Source: Clostridiales bacterium (GTDB lineage Bacteria > Bacillota > Clostridia > Christensenellales > Pumilibacteraceae). From it: DNA of 35,033 nt. The notes below the pieces were generated by a model. The model worked only from the letters and a program-made list of their open reading frames with translations. It had not been told where the DNA came from and ran no database searches. Below, in pieces: positions 16,201 to 24,365 of this stretch. Numbering within the stretch: position 1 is the first letter of the stretch; each line of letters opens with the position of its first letter. A program made the position numbers and the translations under genes. The stretch spans positions 1 through 35,033 of the forward strand of contig JAFLVI010000011.1 of NCBI GenBank assembly GCA_022508405.1. Direction: 5' to 3'.

Positions 16201-19200
16201 GCCGCTTGTAATAAGCACTGTGGCGGTAACGTCCACATAAGTGACAGAAGAAGAAAGATCGGTGGTAACAAGCAGTCTGGAACCGTCCGCATTAAAGTGC
16301 TCTTGGTCGGAAACGGTTAGCGAAACAATCTTATATGCGCTTGTCGCCACGCCGTCGGGTGCAAAAATGCCCTTAAACCTTGAATCGTTAAGGTCGTAGC
16401 CGTTTTGCGCATTGCCGAGTTTGATATTGCTGTCGGCACCGTTCATCTCCGGCTTTACGCGCACAATGACGGTTGCCGAAACGCTTTCGCCGTTGTGGAT
16501 ATCGTCGCCTATTGTTGCGGTAACGGTAACACGAATAAGCTTGCCGGTCGTTATGTTCTTTACAGTAAGACTTAAACCGGAAATATCGTATTCGCCACTG
16601 TTAAGTCCGGCTACGGATAATGTGGGATTGATTGTTGTGTAAGTATATCCGGTTACCTGTTTTATAACTTCGTATAACTCCGAATAATCCTTTGCCGTAC
16701 CAACCGTTAAATCGGCATTAGCGCCGTCTTTCCACGATACGGTGGGAAGCGGTACGCCCTTAACGGTAATTACTTTGGTAAGAGTATACTCGCCCGCATA
16801 AATACCGTTGGGCACGGTTACAGTTGCCTTTACAACCACAGTTTGGTCGGTAAGCACATTATTTTTGGCGGCGGTAAACTTTCCGCCCGTTTCGGTTATG
16901 CTTCCGTAAGTCTCAGACTCAACCGAGTACGTGACGGTATAACCGTTGGTAAATCCGGACGCTTTTGTCACGGAGAACTGAGCGGTGCCTGCGGGCAGAA
17001 CGCTTTCGGAAGCGCAATTTAAGTTAAAGTCGGGTGCGGTTGCCGTAAGCGTTACCGTTTTGTCGGCAAGATATATTGTGCGGCTGCCAATCTTTACAGT
17101 GCCGCCTACAATCAACGTTGTGGGCTTTACTGCGGTGATAATAACGTACTTTTTGCCGCTTGTGGACTGAATCTCGCTTTTTTCGACATCGCCGTTTACA
17201 ACAATATCCACCACCGCGTCGTTTGGCAGTCCGGACACTTCATACTTGAACTTGTACGGATTGGTGGTGTATTCAATATTCTGTGTGCTGCCTTCAAACG
17301 CGGAGTATTGGCTGCCGCCGTCACTCGATATAGACAGTGTGGCGGAAACATCCGCGCCGTAAACAAAGTAGTAATCCTGCGCGCACTTGAACGTATCGCC
17401 GTAGATGTTAGCCGTTACGGTTATAGTAAACTTGCCGCTAGTATTATTGTTATACACGACGACGGCGGTTTTGCCTGTGAACGACTTTACGGTAACGATT
17501 TCGGTATTGCACTGTGCGCTGTATGTAGCGGAGAACTTGCTGTCATCCGCCACGCTTGTAACAGTAATGCCAAAAGTCATTGCGCCGTTTGTTACGGCAA
17601 ACTTGGTTTCTTCGCTGCCGACTTGGAAAACGGGCACGGCGTTACTATCGCCGCTTAACGTTGCATTAAGGTCAAACGTCAACTCGTAATCGCAAACCAC
17701 CGTTACGGTGTATGTGGAAGTTACCGTAAAGCTGTCGCCTATCAACCGTATTCCGTTGCCGGCGCCGGTATATGTATATGTAAGCGTTGCGGTAAGATCG
17801 TAAGTGCCGCGCTTTGCGGTGGTTCCACTTGCAAACTTGACCGTTTTGTTGTTTGAACTCGAGACGTTGTCGATTTTGAGTACTCCGTCCGCACCGGTAA
17901 GGCTGAAATCAGTGTTGAAGCCGGCGTAATTGGAAATAGTGGGTTCAACCGTCAAAGACGCATCTTTGTTGAGCAAATCCAACGTGCTGTTACCCGCTCC
18001 GAAAGTCGCCTTTGCAATGGGCGTGATAACAACATTGTAAGTATGCTGAACTTCGACGTCGTTGTAGTTGGCGTAAACGATTACCGGTACGGTTGTTACG
18101 CTGTTGCCGATTAACGACTTGGGCGTAAGCTTTAATCCGGACACTTCCAAATACCTTGAGTTGCCGGTGTCTTGCAGTTCTATTCTGTATGAGACGCTCT
18201 CCGCTTCGTACTTGGTGCCGAACACCGTTTTGGCAACAAGCTTATCGTGCAATTCGGCAATGGTGTAATGCCCGTCGTCCACAAAGTAAAGCGTAAGTTT
18301 GTTGCCGCTGAGCGCCTCTTCGTCAACATTCTCTATATTCACTTCGGACGGCGTAATTGTATACGCAATCTTTACTTTAAGCGTGGCGTTTGCGGTATAT
18401 TGATCGGAGTAGGAAGCAACATAGTAGAATTCGCCGGATGTTTTGGCGGGAGCGGTAAACTTGATAACGCCGCTACCGTCTATTGTTATACCGGAAACTT
18501 CGGTTTGGAGATCGACGTCGGTGTACAGCTTGTATGTGGCGGTTTTACCGCTGTCTACTTGACCGGAGCCGGCGTTGACCACCTGCGCCGCAAGCGTAAA
18601 CTGCTGATCCTTTGATTTGACTACAACGGACGCTTCCTTGATTAACTCATCCCCCGTAGGCTGAATTGTATTACCGGAAGCAAATTGCAAACTCGATATA
18701 AGTGTGTCGATAATAAGCTCTTGAACTTTGTACGTTTTGCCTTGGTACTCAAGCACCAAATAGTACTTGGTATTGCGGTCAATGTTGTTGGGAACTGTAA
18801 TCGAGTACTGAGCGCCGTTGTGTGTTACGGTTATGCCGCCAAACGGCGTATAGTCGCTGCCGTCGTACGTGCAGACAAACAGCACTTGCTGATTGTTTAT
18901 TGTCGTTTCCGGCGGCTGAACATTGGAGTCGCCGTCGTTGTACTTGACGTTTACGGAAAGCGCATTGGCATTGCCCGACCCACCGGTAACCGTCACTCTC
19001 TTTTCGGTGTTATCTACAAAATCAAGGGCGTAAATATCCATTGTGACGGATATTTCTATCTCCAGCGTGAACACACGGCTTACTTCGTGATAGGTATCGG
19101 TGAATGTGAACGTAAGCTTATTGTTTACACCCAACAAAGTGGTAATCGATGTGGGATCGACTGTTATTGTAAAGGTGGACGCATTGTCGCCTTTGATGTT

Positions 19201-22200
19201 GTTGTTGACAACAAAGCCGGTAAATGCCGAAGGGCTCACTACGCTTAGACCGGAGCCGGCGTAATTGTATGATAAATCATATCCTTCGCCGTTGATAGCG
19301 CCGTATACAAAGGTGAGCGTGTACGACTGCGTGTCGTTTTTGCTTGCAAGCTCGAAAGCCTTAGATGTTTTGGCCGTGCTGCCGGACGTTACGGTGGCGA
19401 TATCGGCTTCGCCGCTTTTTACTGTAATCTTGTCAAGTCCCGTCTGTACGTCGACAGAGCAACCCGCCTTAATATCCCCCGCTTGCTGATCGCTCGGATA
19501 AGCTTGGATTGAATGACAATCGGTTACCTGTTTTGTTTTGGAAAGCGTAATAGTGCAAATAAAGTGGTCTATTGTGCTTTCGTTGATTTTTTCGACCGAC
19601 GGCGTCAAAGAATAATAATCATAACCGTCGTCACTGCCTTGATCGTCCAAAAGTGTGGCACCCGAAATCTCCAAGTAGTCAGGCACCTTTATTGTGGCGC
19701 TTTCAAACTTGGTATAATACGATTGGTTGCCTATGTATGTAATCAAAACATAAATCTCTTTGGAATACTTGTATACGTTTCCGTCACTGCCGACATAAGC
19801 GCCCAACGACATGGTCTTATTATCCAACACCTTGCCGTGCGAAGCGTCTTCGAATATGCTGATTGATTGTATAGAACGTGTTTGGTTGCTTATTTCAAAC
19901 ACCGCATTAACCGACTTTTCGCTCGTCAAAAACACCTTTCCGTTGTACGAAATCTTGTTACCTTGAATGGCAGGTGTTTTGAATGTGACGTAATAGTACG
20001 AACCGGTGCTCTTTATGCCCGAGCTTTCATCGCGAATATCGGTAATCTGATCGGGCAAAACAATCCAAGCCTGTTCGTACGGTGCGACGTCGCTGTGCTG
20101 TTCGGCATATATGGATTGTTTTCCTTCCGAACCCGAAACGTTAATTTTTATGACCGAGCTTACATACAGCGTATACGTCTTATCTTGATTAAACGAAAGC
20201 TCAAAACCGGTTCCGCCCTTTAACGTCGGCGATCCGTCGTAATCGCCGTTGTCAAACAAAGCGGCTTCATCCGCACGACGAATAAACTTTAACGTCATCT
20301 TTTGATTGCCGTAGTCAAACGGCTCGCCGTAGTGCTTGCCCACATACTCGTCACTGTCTCCAAGCAAGAACACCATGTACAAATCGCCGAAGTTTATTCC
20401 GGTCTTGTAGCTGTATTCAAAAATATCCGTCTTGGCAGTCAGTCTTTTAGTTGAAGTATTAAATTCGTACAGCGGCGTACCCTCGTGCAAGAATGTGATT
20501 GTATTGCCGCTTATTTGTTTATTGCCGTCTTCAAACTTGACGTTGTTGCCGTAATATAAATCTATACCCGAAAAATCAAAATCTTTTTCGTTTTGATTAT
20601 ATACATATGTGGCTTTAACGTCGGACGATTGTATTTCGATATATCCTTCCGTGATTGCATTTGCATCGGAAACGCCGTAATACGCCTGTTTGTTTTTTGT
20701 GGATACAATAACGCTGTCCACCGCGTCAAAGACGTGTACCGTAATGGAAAGATCGGCGATTTTTGTCCCGTTTACATTATGGACCGCAAAGCTTATCGTA
20801 CAAGCATTGACAGAAGGATTGACAGTCTCGCTGCCCCTAAACACCAAATTATTGTTTGACTTGGTCAAAGCGCCGCTTGCCGAGCCGACGTTTATATCCT
20901 GAACGGTGAAATATGTTTTATCCGCAGCGACGAATTTTTTAAGGTTGTCTGCGGTGGTAACCATATTCAACTGCACGCCGTTTCTGCGGTTTTGAACGTA
21001 TAAATCCGCTTCCTTTTGATTTGATTTGCGTATGTAGTCCGCCGCATTCGCGCCGTCATCCGTTATAAAGTCAAGTACGTCCGCCCTATCCTTGAGCCAA
21101 GCTTCTTGTGCACTCTCTACAATACCGAACGACGCAGAAAGAGTAATCTGCTTGTCTTTTTCCAATAGGCTGTCCGAATTTTCGGCTTTCTCTGCCAAAT
21201 CGGAGGCTTGTTTGATAAACGTTAACTTGGCAACGCCGGTATCATTCTTTAAGACCTTTACAGATAAAGTGAATGACGCCTTGTACTGCGTGGACGAACC
21301 TTGCCCGCCAGACTTGGTGGGAGTCAGTTTGACTTCCTTAATCTCATTGGGTTCAATCTCTTCGGAAGCGCCAAGCATGACCTTCAATTCGCTCTTCGAA
21401 AAACTAAGGGCGTACTTGTTGTTGACGCAACCTTCCAAATTTGCATTGTCGGGTGCTACGAAAGTGTAAGAAATCGTTACCGTGTACGTTCTGTCGGTAG
21501 CCGCATTTACATCGATATTAGGATGACCTTCGGAAGTCTTGTTGTCGCCTTCCGCAAGCACCACATCCAATGTTTGTGCAACAATGCGCACAGGCACAGT
21601 TAAAGACGCGCCCGCACTGCCGCTTTTCTTGTCTTTAAACGTAAGCGTGCACCTGTCTGAAATTGCTTTGGGATAAAGCTTGACTTCCCCATCTCTATCC
21701 GTGGTTACAGTAAGTACATTGTTATCCGATGACGAAACCTCGATATCCTTGTGCCATGCGGTGTTAAGTTGGTTACCGTTGTACTGGATAGTGGCGGGAT
21801 TGAGCATTATGTGCTTAAAAATGTCGTTGTATGTGACGTTGCTGTTGTTGCTGTACGGCAAAACAATCTCAAAATCTTTGCTGCCTACGGTTCTGTCATT
21901 GTATGCAGAGACTTTAAGCGATTTGTCGGCTTTTAATTTTTCACTTAACGCTGCGGAATCTATTTGTCTTGTGTCGCCGTCTTTAAGCACTCCGGCAATG
22001 TAAGGACCATCCACCACCGGCTTGTTAAACATGTACATGGTATCCACGTATCCTAGCGTTGCGTTGGATTGCACGGTTACTTTTATTTTTTTGTTAAGAA
22101 CTTCAAAATTATCGTTGTTTACGTTTGCGCTTATGGTGATAATGGCTGTAAGATCGCTGCCCTTTGCGGTAAACGAAAACTCTCCGTTGATAATGCTGTC

Positions 22201-22947
22201 TTGGTTTATAACAACTTTATCATTGTCCGATGTTATGCTAACGTCGTTTGTCTTTTTTCCGCCGCCCAAATCGGACTCGGTCATCTTGGAGTATTCACCC
22301 GATGTGGCGTTGTATCTGCCGAGCTGCTCGAATCTTACGACTGTGGTGTTGAAGTTTGCGTTGTTTTTGTAATAAGGGACGCTTATTGCAAGCTCTTTTT
22401 GGCTGTTGTCGCCCGTTACCGTATGCCAGCTGCCGGACGATCCGTATTGCTTAACGCGAACATCTTCCGCGCCTTGATTGACGATTTTAAACTCCACTTT
22501 CATGTGTTCGTGGGAGTTTTGCGCAGCCACCGCCGTAACATAGGCGGTTTTGCCGTGCGTACCGACTCTGGGAATGAATTTTATGTACGCGCCGTCGCCG
22601 CCTTCCTGCTCCTTTATCTCCAGTAAGTCCGTGGACCAATCCCACTTTACATTTGTGGAAGAGTTGTTGTCCACCGTTATGGTAGAATACACTATGTACT
22701 CATTGCCTATTGAAGCGTACAAGACCTCATGCCCGTTTTCGTCCAGTTCGGAAAACAGCTCGTTGGCTACAACCGTAACGTCTTTTACGTGGTTTTTGTC
22801 CTCCGTGACGCTCGGTTTGAGCAAGTACATAACCAAAAATGCGGCGGCAAGTGCAAAACAGACAGCCATGCCGACTATCATAATAATCAGAGTTGTTTTG
22901 GTTTTTTTAACCGGTGCAAGCTCAATGACTTCATCCGAAATAGGCAT
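13231..22947 (-). CDS. Giant membrane-anchored surface protein with Ig-like regions and C-terminal Listeria-Bacteroides repeats
   Basis: One uninterrupted 3238-residue frame. The short cytoplasmic N-terminus (about 18 residues, ending VKKTKT) is followed by one membrane helix at about 19-43 and then an all-extracellular, Thr/Ser/Asn/Val-rich chain. Residues 60-2620 are many beta-sandwich-like, Ig-type modules with recurring phrases such as YTVTVV, TLTFT and GKFTAAKNN. Residues 2624-3238 are eight repeats of the FDGWYT...LYAQW type (Flg_new/InlB B-repeat). There is no LPXTG motif, no C-terminal membrane segment and no catalytic motif that I could see. It probably acts as an adhesin or surface fibre, or as a matrix component; this is inference. 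The start is fixed by an AGAGGTG site. A MarR-type regulator is divergent. Confidence 0.92.
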   Translation of the reverse strand: MPISDEVIELAPVKKTKTTLIIMIVGMAVCFALAAAFLVMYLLKPSVTEDKNHVKDVTVVANELFSELDENGHEVLYASIGNEYIVYSTITVDNNSSTNVKWDWSTDLLEIKEQEGGDGAYIKFIPRVGTHGKTAYVTAVAAQNSHEHMKVEFKIVNQGAEDVRVKQYGSSGSWHTVTGDNSQKELAISVPYYKNNANFNTTVVRFEQLGRYNATSGEYSKMTESDLGGGKKTNDVSITSDNDKVVINQDSIINGEFSFTAKGSDLTAIITISANVNNDNFEVLNKKIKVTVQSNATLGYVDTMYMFNKPVVDGPYIAGVLKDGDTRQIDSAALSEKLKADKSLKVSAYNDRTVGSKDFEIVLPYSNNSNVTYNDIFKHIMLNPATIQYNGNQLNTAWHKDIEVSSSDNNVLTVTTDRDGEVKLYPKAISDRCTLTFKDKKSGSAGASLTVPVRIVAQTLDVVLAEGDNKTSEGHPNIDVNAATDRTYTVTISYTFVAPDNANLEGCVNNKYALSFSKSELKVMLGASEEIEPNEIKEVKLTPTKSGGQGSSTQYKASFTLSVKVLKNDTGVAKLTFIKQASDLAEKAENSDSLLEKDKQITLSASFGIVESAQEAWLKDRADVLDFITDDGANAADYIRKSNQKEADLYVQNRRNGVQLNMVTTADNLKKFVAADKTYFTVQDINVGSASGALTKSNNNLVFRGSETVNPSVNACTISFAVHNVNGTKIADLSITVHVFDAVDSVIVSTKNKQAYYGVSDANAITEGYIEIQSSDVKATYVYNQNEKDFDFSGIDLYYGNNVKFEDGNKQISGNTITFLHEGTPLYEFNTSTKRLTAKTDIFEYSYKTGINFGDLYMVFLLGDSDEYVGKHYGEPFDYGNQKMTLKFIRRADEAALFDNGDYDGSPTLKGGTGFELSFNQDKTYTLYVSSVIKINVSGSEGKQSIYAEQHSDVAPYEQAWIVLPDQITDIRDESSGIKSTGSYYYVTFKTPAIQGNKISYNGKVFLTSEKSVNAVFEISNQTRSIQSISIFEDASHGKVLDNKTMSLGAYVGSDGNVYKYSKEIYVLITYIGNQSYYTKFESATIKVPDYLEISGATLLDDQGSDDGYDYYSLTPSVEKINESTIDHFICTITLSKTKQVTDCHSIQAYPSDQQAGDIKAGCSVDVQTGLDKITVKSGEADIATVTSGSTAKTSKAFELASKNDTQSYTLTFVYGAINGEGYDLSYNYAGSGLSVVSPSAFTGFVVNNNIKGDNASTFTITVDPTSITTLLGVNNKLTFTFTDTYHEVSRVFTLEIEISVTMDIYALDFVDNTEKRVTVTGGSGNANALSVNVKYNDGDSNVQPPETTINNQQVLFVCTYDGSDYTPFGGITVTHNGAQYSITVPNNIDRNTKYYLVLEYQGKTYKVQELIIDTLISSLQFASGNTIQPTGDELIKEASVVVKSKDQQFTLAAQVVNAGSGQVDSGKTATYKLYTDVDLQTEVSGITIDGSGVIKFTAPAKTSGEFYYVASYSDQYTANATLKVKIAYTITPSEVNIENVDEEALSGNKLTLYFVDDGHYTIAELHDKLVAKTVFGTKYEAESVSYRIELQDTGNSRYLEVSGLKLTPKSLIGNSVTTVPVIVYANYNDVEVQHTYNVVITPIAKATFGAGNSTLDLLNKDASLTVEPTISNYAGFNTDFSLTGADGVLKIDNVSSSNNKTVKFASGTTAKRGTYDLTATLTYTYTGAGNGIRLIGDSFTVTSTYTVTVVCDYELTFDLNATLSGDSNAVPVFQVGSEETKFAVTNGAMTFGITVTSVADDSKFSATYSAQCNTEIVTVKSFTGKTAVVVYNNNTSGKFTITVTANIYGDTFKCAQDYYFVYGADVSATLSISSDGGSQYSAFEGSTQNIEYTTNPYKFKYEVSGLPNDAVVDIVVNGDVEKSEIQSTSGKKYVIITAVKPTTLIVGGTVKIGSRTIYLADKTVTLTATAPDFNLNCASESVLPAGTAQFSVTKASGFTNGYTVTYSVESETYGSITETGGKFTAAKNNVLTDQTVVVKATVTVPNGIYAGEYTLTKVITVKGVPLPTVSWKDGANADLTVGTAKDYSELYEVIKQVTGYTYTTINPTLSVAGLNSGEYDISGLSLTVKNITTGKLIRVTVTATIGDDIHNGESVSATVIVRVKPEMNGADSNIKLGNAQNGYDLNDSRFKGIFAPDGVATSAYKIVSLTVSDQEHFNADGSRLLVTTDLSSSVTYVDVTATVLITSGDFVGMTVTGTKRISFTFLNTADLEHTFRYSDGYADLTVNSGDISCTDGTISGTVQRMDVIVPAAVAKYVTVANDGTTAPKISVAKEYGAYLTSGDSSKTFTLTYIITYKDTDDNIYVYHNTVQYTVDTYRVTVSATMGDGTVNAGGTASINAGETAIMRLNASDGYTVVVTGVSTETSYLTATYGGNGVQFTAEEVTSDHDVSVTVNLTVAGFETSFSCTVKVMAPQTTSQYTATETDHIDFAVNDGTDDIVQNNSVVSVWSAAQSANYKYAQSITITAPTGHNLNEYFTSLKVNDNDNLKATLTGNSAIVYLYNNQAHNTQTNSFNLNMTFKTDAPIELSTIEVKLTTYNRGMGGNPYYVTVLYRVRVTGQIDVTLNYNAGDDNVECASYTKPLYKHQYKLPNPTRKGYTFDGWYTAEKDGTPVQSTDKVTNMQPHTLYARWTARTYTLKYNANYDDAPAIPDASDKITYGQPYGNLTAPTRDGYDFIGWTVAASATSQAVTENTLVKPETDTVTEITLYAQWRIKYYTVTIDAGDDNATVDGANRKITVDVKYNDSFALHTLLTPTWANHRFTGWSSSGVIEHVTGNMTITAQWVETFTVTLNAGAGKIGSSDKYVVTLDKGTSYSDYVNIIPVRADYRFDGWYTSAESGVLQTAAVTSTTELFAHWTPIVFTVTLIAGEGAVDGERVKVITVSKSGDSYTVSLGEYTPMRTGYTFDGWYTGKDGDGERKENTITITSDITLYANWTVNKYMLKYNANYTEAPAIDETRQVTFGQAFGELKNDVSREGYRFVCWTIAAESSSQVITAASMVTSDLQNGADLILYAQWEKLYTVSFDLNYGENPPSQQQTFQNQTYANGEKYILPTPTRDGYTFDGWYTGVADGNKIENGSTVQLENDQQLHARWTQVVFTVTLKAVGEGKTLDGENSTLTFKVKNADELKKLLDLIKPTVTDDDEFDGWYTLEQEGEKWQGNDELTGDIILYARWNS
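13234..15078 (-). repeat. Eight protein-level Listeria-Bacteroides (InlB B-type) repeats
   Basis: Eight units of about 65-85 residues, each running from a beta strand like YTVTLNAG, through a glycine/aromatic core (GYTFDGWYTG, GYDFIGWTVA, HRFTGWSSSG, DYRFDGWYTS, GYRFVCWTIA, DEFDGWYTLE) to a final strand like ITLYAQW, LYARW or LFAHW. Units 2 and 6 resemble each other (LKYNANYxxAPAI), which suggests that a block was duplicated. The protein ends three residues after the last repeat's Trp. Confidence 0.88.
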
Positions 22948-22977
22948 ACTACACCTCTTATACAGTAATACAGATAT

Positions 22978-23007
22978 ATAATAACATTATTCGACTGTGT
23001 TTGTCAA
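22978..23007 (-). promoter_or_regulatory. Candidate promoter of the giant surface protein gene
   Basis: On the minus strand TTGACA (23007-23002) is perfect and TATTAT (22983-22978) is a 5-of-6 -10 box, 18 bp apart, about 30 bp before the ATG. Confidence 0.65.
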
Positions 23008-23042
23008 TAATTAAAAAGAATATACAGGGCGGTTTTTTAAAA

Positions 23043-23056
23043 AATATTGCAATATT
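23043..23056. promoter_or_regulatory. 14-bp perfect palindrome, candidate operator
   Basis: AATATTGCAATATT is its own reverse complement. It lies in the 254-bp divergent region between the giant surface gene and the MarR-like gene, upstream of both -35 boxes. Its size and symmetry suit a MarR-type dimer, but AT-rich palindromes also arise by chance. Confidence 0.35.
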
Positions 23057-23131
23057 ATCACAAACCTATCGCTAAGACATCACACAAAAATCTTAATTAC
23101 ATATAATTACAAAAAAAACTCGGTTATTTTG

Positions 23132-23160
23132 TTGACATATTTTAGAGCATATGTTAAACT
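23132..23160 (+). promoter_or_regulatory. Candidate promoter of the MarR-like gene
   Basis: Perfect TTGACA (23132-23137), 17 bp, then TAAACT (23155-23160), followed by a GGAG ribosome site and the ATG at 23202. Confidence 0.6.
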
Positions 23161-23201
23161 TTAATCCGTCCAAACAATTCATTTTTTTGTAGGAGAGAAA
23201 C

Positions 23202-23606
23202 ATGCTGGCAGAACAAATACTTGCAATAAATGTTGCTACACGCAAGCTTTGTAAAAACTGCAATAACGGGATAATTATTTCCCAAAAAATGCGTCTGCTC
23301 TATCTTGTTCGCAACAATGTATTATCACCCAAAGATCTTGTGGCAGAACTTTGCATCGCCAAACCTAACTTGACCATACTTGCTCGCACCATGATTGCCG
23401 AAGGGCTTATCGAAAAACTGCGAGTAGAACGCGATTTGCGGTCCGTACATTACAAAATAACCGATAAGGGCATTGCCGAACTCCAAAAGTGCATTGCCGA
23501 ACTTGATTCGTCTGTTGCGGAACAGCTCGGACTGGGCGAAAAAGACGTGCAAAAGGGCGAGAAAAAATTGGAAACGGCGATAAACTTCCTTAACGGCGTA
23601 GAATAA
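23202..23606 (+). CDS. MarR-family winged-helix regulator
   Basis: A 134-residue protein with a central winged helix: QKMRLLYLVRNNVLSPKDLV, AKPNLTILARTMIAEGLIEK (recognition region, about 62-81) and a wing at RVERDLRSVHYKITDKG. This is the MarR layout, with helical ends for dimerisation; a Cys-containing start (CKNCNN) could sense redox or metal, but that is speculation. GGAG precedes the ATG. It is divergent from the giant surface protein gene, a common arrangement for a regulator and its target, so it may control itself and that gene. Confidence 0.8.
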   Translation: MLAEQILAINVATRKLCKNCNNGIIISQKMRLLYLVRNNVLSPKDLVAELCIAKPNLTILARTMIAEGLIEKLRVERDLRSVHYKITDKGIAELQKCIAELDSSVAEQLGLGEKDVQKGEKKLETAINFLNGVE

Positions 23607-23637
23607 TACTCCCACCCCATTGCCAAAGTATACTATT

Positions 23638-23674
23638 AAGCGCCGTATAGCACCACTTGCCGCGGCGCTTTTTT
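23638..23674 (+). terminator. Rho-independent terminator after the MarR-like gene
   Basis: AAGCGCCG (23638-23645) pairs with CGGCGCTT (23663-23670), followed by a T-run to 23674. It separates the regulator from cysE. Confidence 0.75.
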
Positions 23675-23731
23675 ACAACATCTTATTGCGCACGGGTGGC
23701 ACAAAGTAACATTTGCGCATAAAATAGTGGC

Positions 23732-24358
23732 ATGAAGCCGTCCGTACTTACCGCAATTAAGCGCGACATCAACGCCGTTGTTGTACACGACCCCGCAACA
23801 AGGACAAAAGTGCAAGCAGTGCTGTTTTCCAGCGGACTGCACGCACTTGTAATGTACAGACTTTTTCACTTTTTTTATGTGCATAGGTACTTTATTACGG
23901 CGCGAATACTTTCCGTAATTACAAGATTTTTTACGGGCATAGAAATTCATCCGGCGGCAAAAATCGGCTACGGCGTGTTTATAGACCACGGTATGGGCGT
24001 GGTAATCGGCGAAACAGCCGAAGTCGGAAACAATGTGGTAATATATCAGGGCGTAACGCTGGGCGGAACAGGCAAAGATACGGGCAAGCGCCACCCTACC
24101 GTTTTGGATAACGTTATGATAAGCTCCGGCGCGAAGGTCTTGGGTCCTATTACCGTCGGACAGGGCGCAAAAATCGGCGCGGGCGCAGTGGTGCTTAAGG
24201 ACGTTCCGCAAAACGCTACGGTGGTGGGCGTGCCTGCACGAGTTGTAAGGCTAAACGGCAAGCGCGTGGCTTACGACCAATCACAAGCGGTTACGCGGCG
24301 TAATGCGCCGGACGACATAACGGAAACTGACGATTTCACTCGCAAAAACGGAGAATAA
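23732..24358 (+). CDS. cysE: Serine O-acetyltransferase
   Basis: Makes O-acetylserine from serine and acetyl-CoA, the first step of cysteine synthesis. 208 residues, the short Gram-positive type lacking the long N-terminal extension of E. coli CysE. A left-handed beta-helix of hexapeptide repeats starts at IEIHPAAKIGYGVFIDHGMG, with the catalytic His-Asp, and goes on through VVIGETAEVG, VVIYQGVTLGGTGKDTGKRH and ITVGQGAKIGAGAVVLKDVP. The ATG at 23732 matches the family start, but its ribosome site is weak. It stands 7 bp before cysS and forms a cysE-cysS operon, a classical Bacillota pairing. No T-box leader fits in the 57 bp after the upstream terminator. Confidence 0.95.
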   Translation: MKPSVLTAIKRDINAVVVHDPATRTKVQAVLFSSGLHALVMYRLFHFFYVHRYFITARILSVITRFFTGIEIHPAAKIGYGVFIDHGMGVVIGETAEVGNNVVIYQGVTLGGTGKDTGKRHPTVLDNVMISSGAKVLGPITVGQGAKIGAGAVVLKDVPQNATVVGVPARVVRLNGKRVAYDQSQAVTRRNAPDDITETDDFTRKNGE

Positions 24359-24365
24359 TAACTAT

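Noticed and set aside
13477-22968. Many plus-strand open frames of 60-270 codons opposite the giant gene
   Set aside because: They are short and unlike any family I know, overlap each other in different frames and lack ribosome sites. The single 3238-codon minus-strand frame explains the whole stretch.
23691-23703. T-box-like core GGGTGGCAC before cysE
   Set aside because: The core is present, but the CGCG part is missing, no antiterminator/terminator follows it, and there is no room for stem I. A 9-base match is expected by chance in a window of this size.
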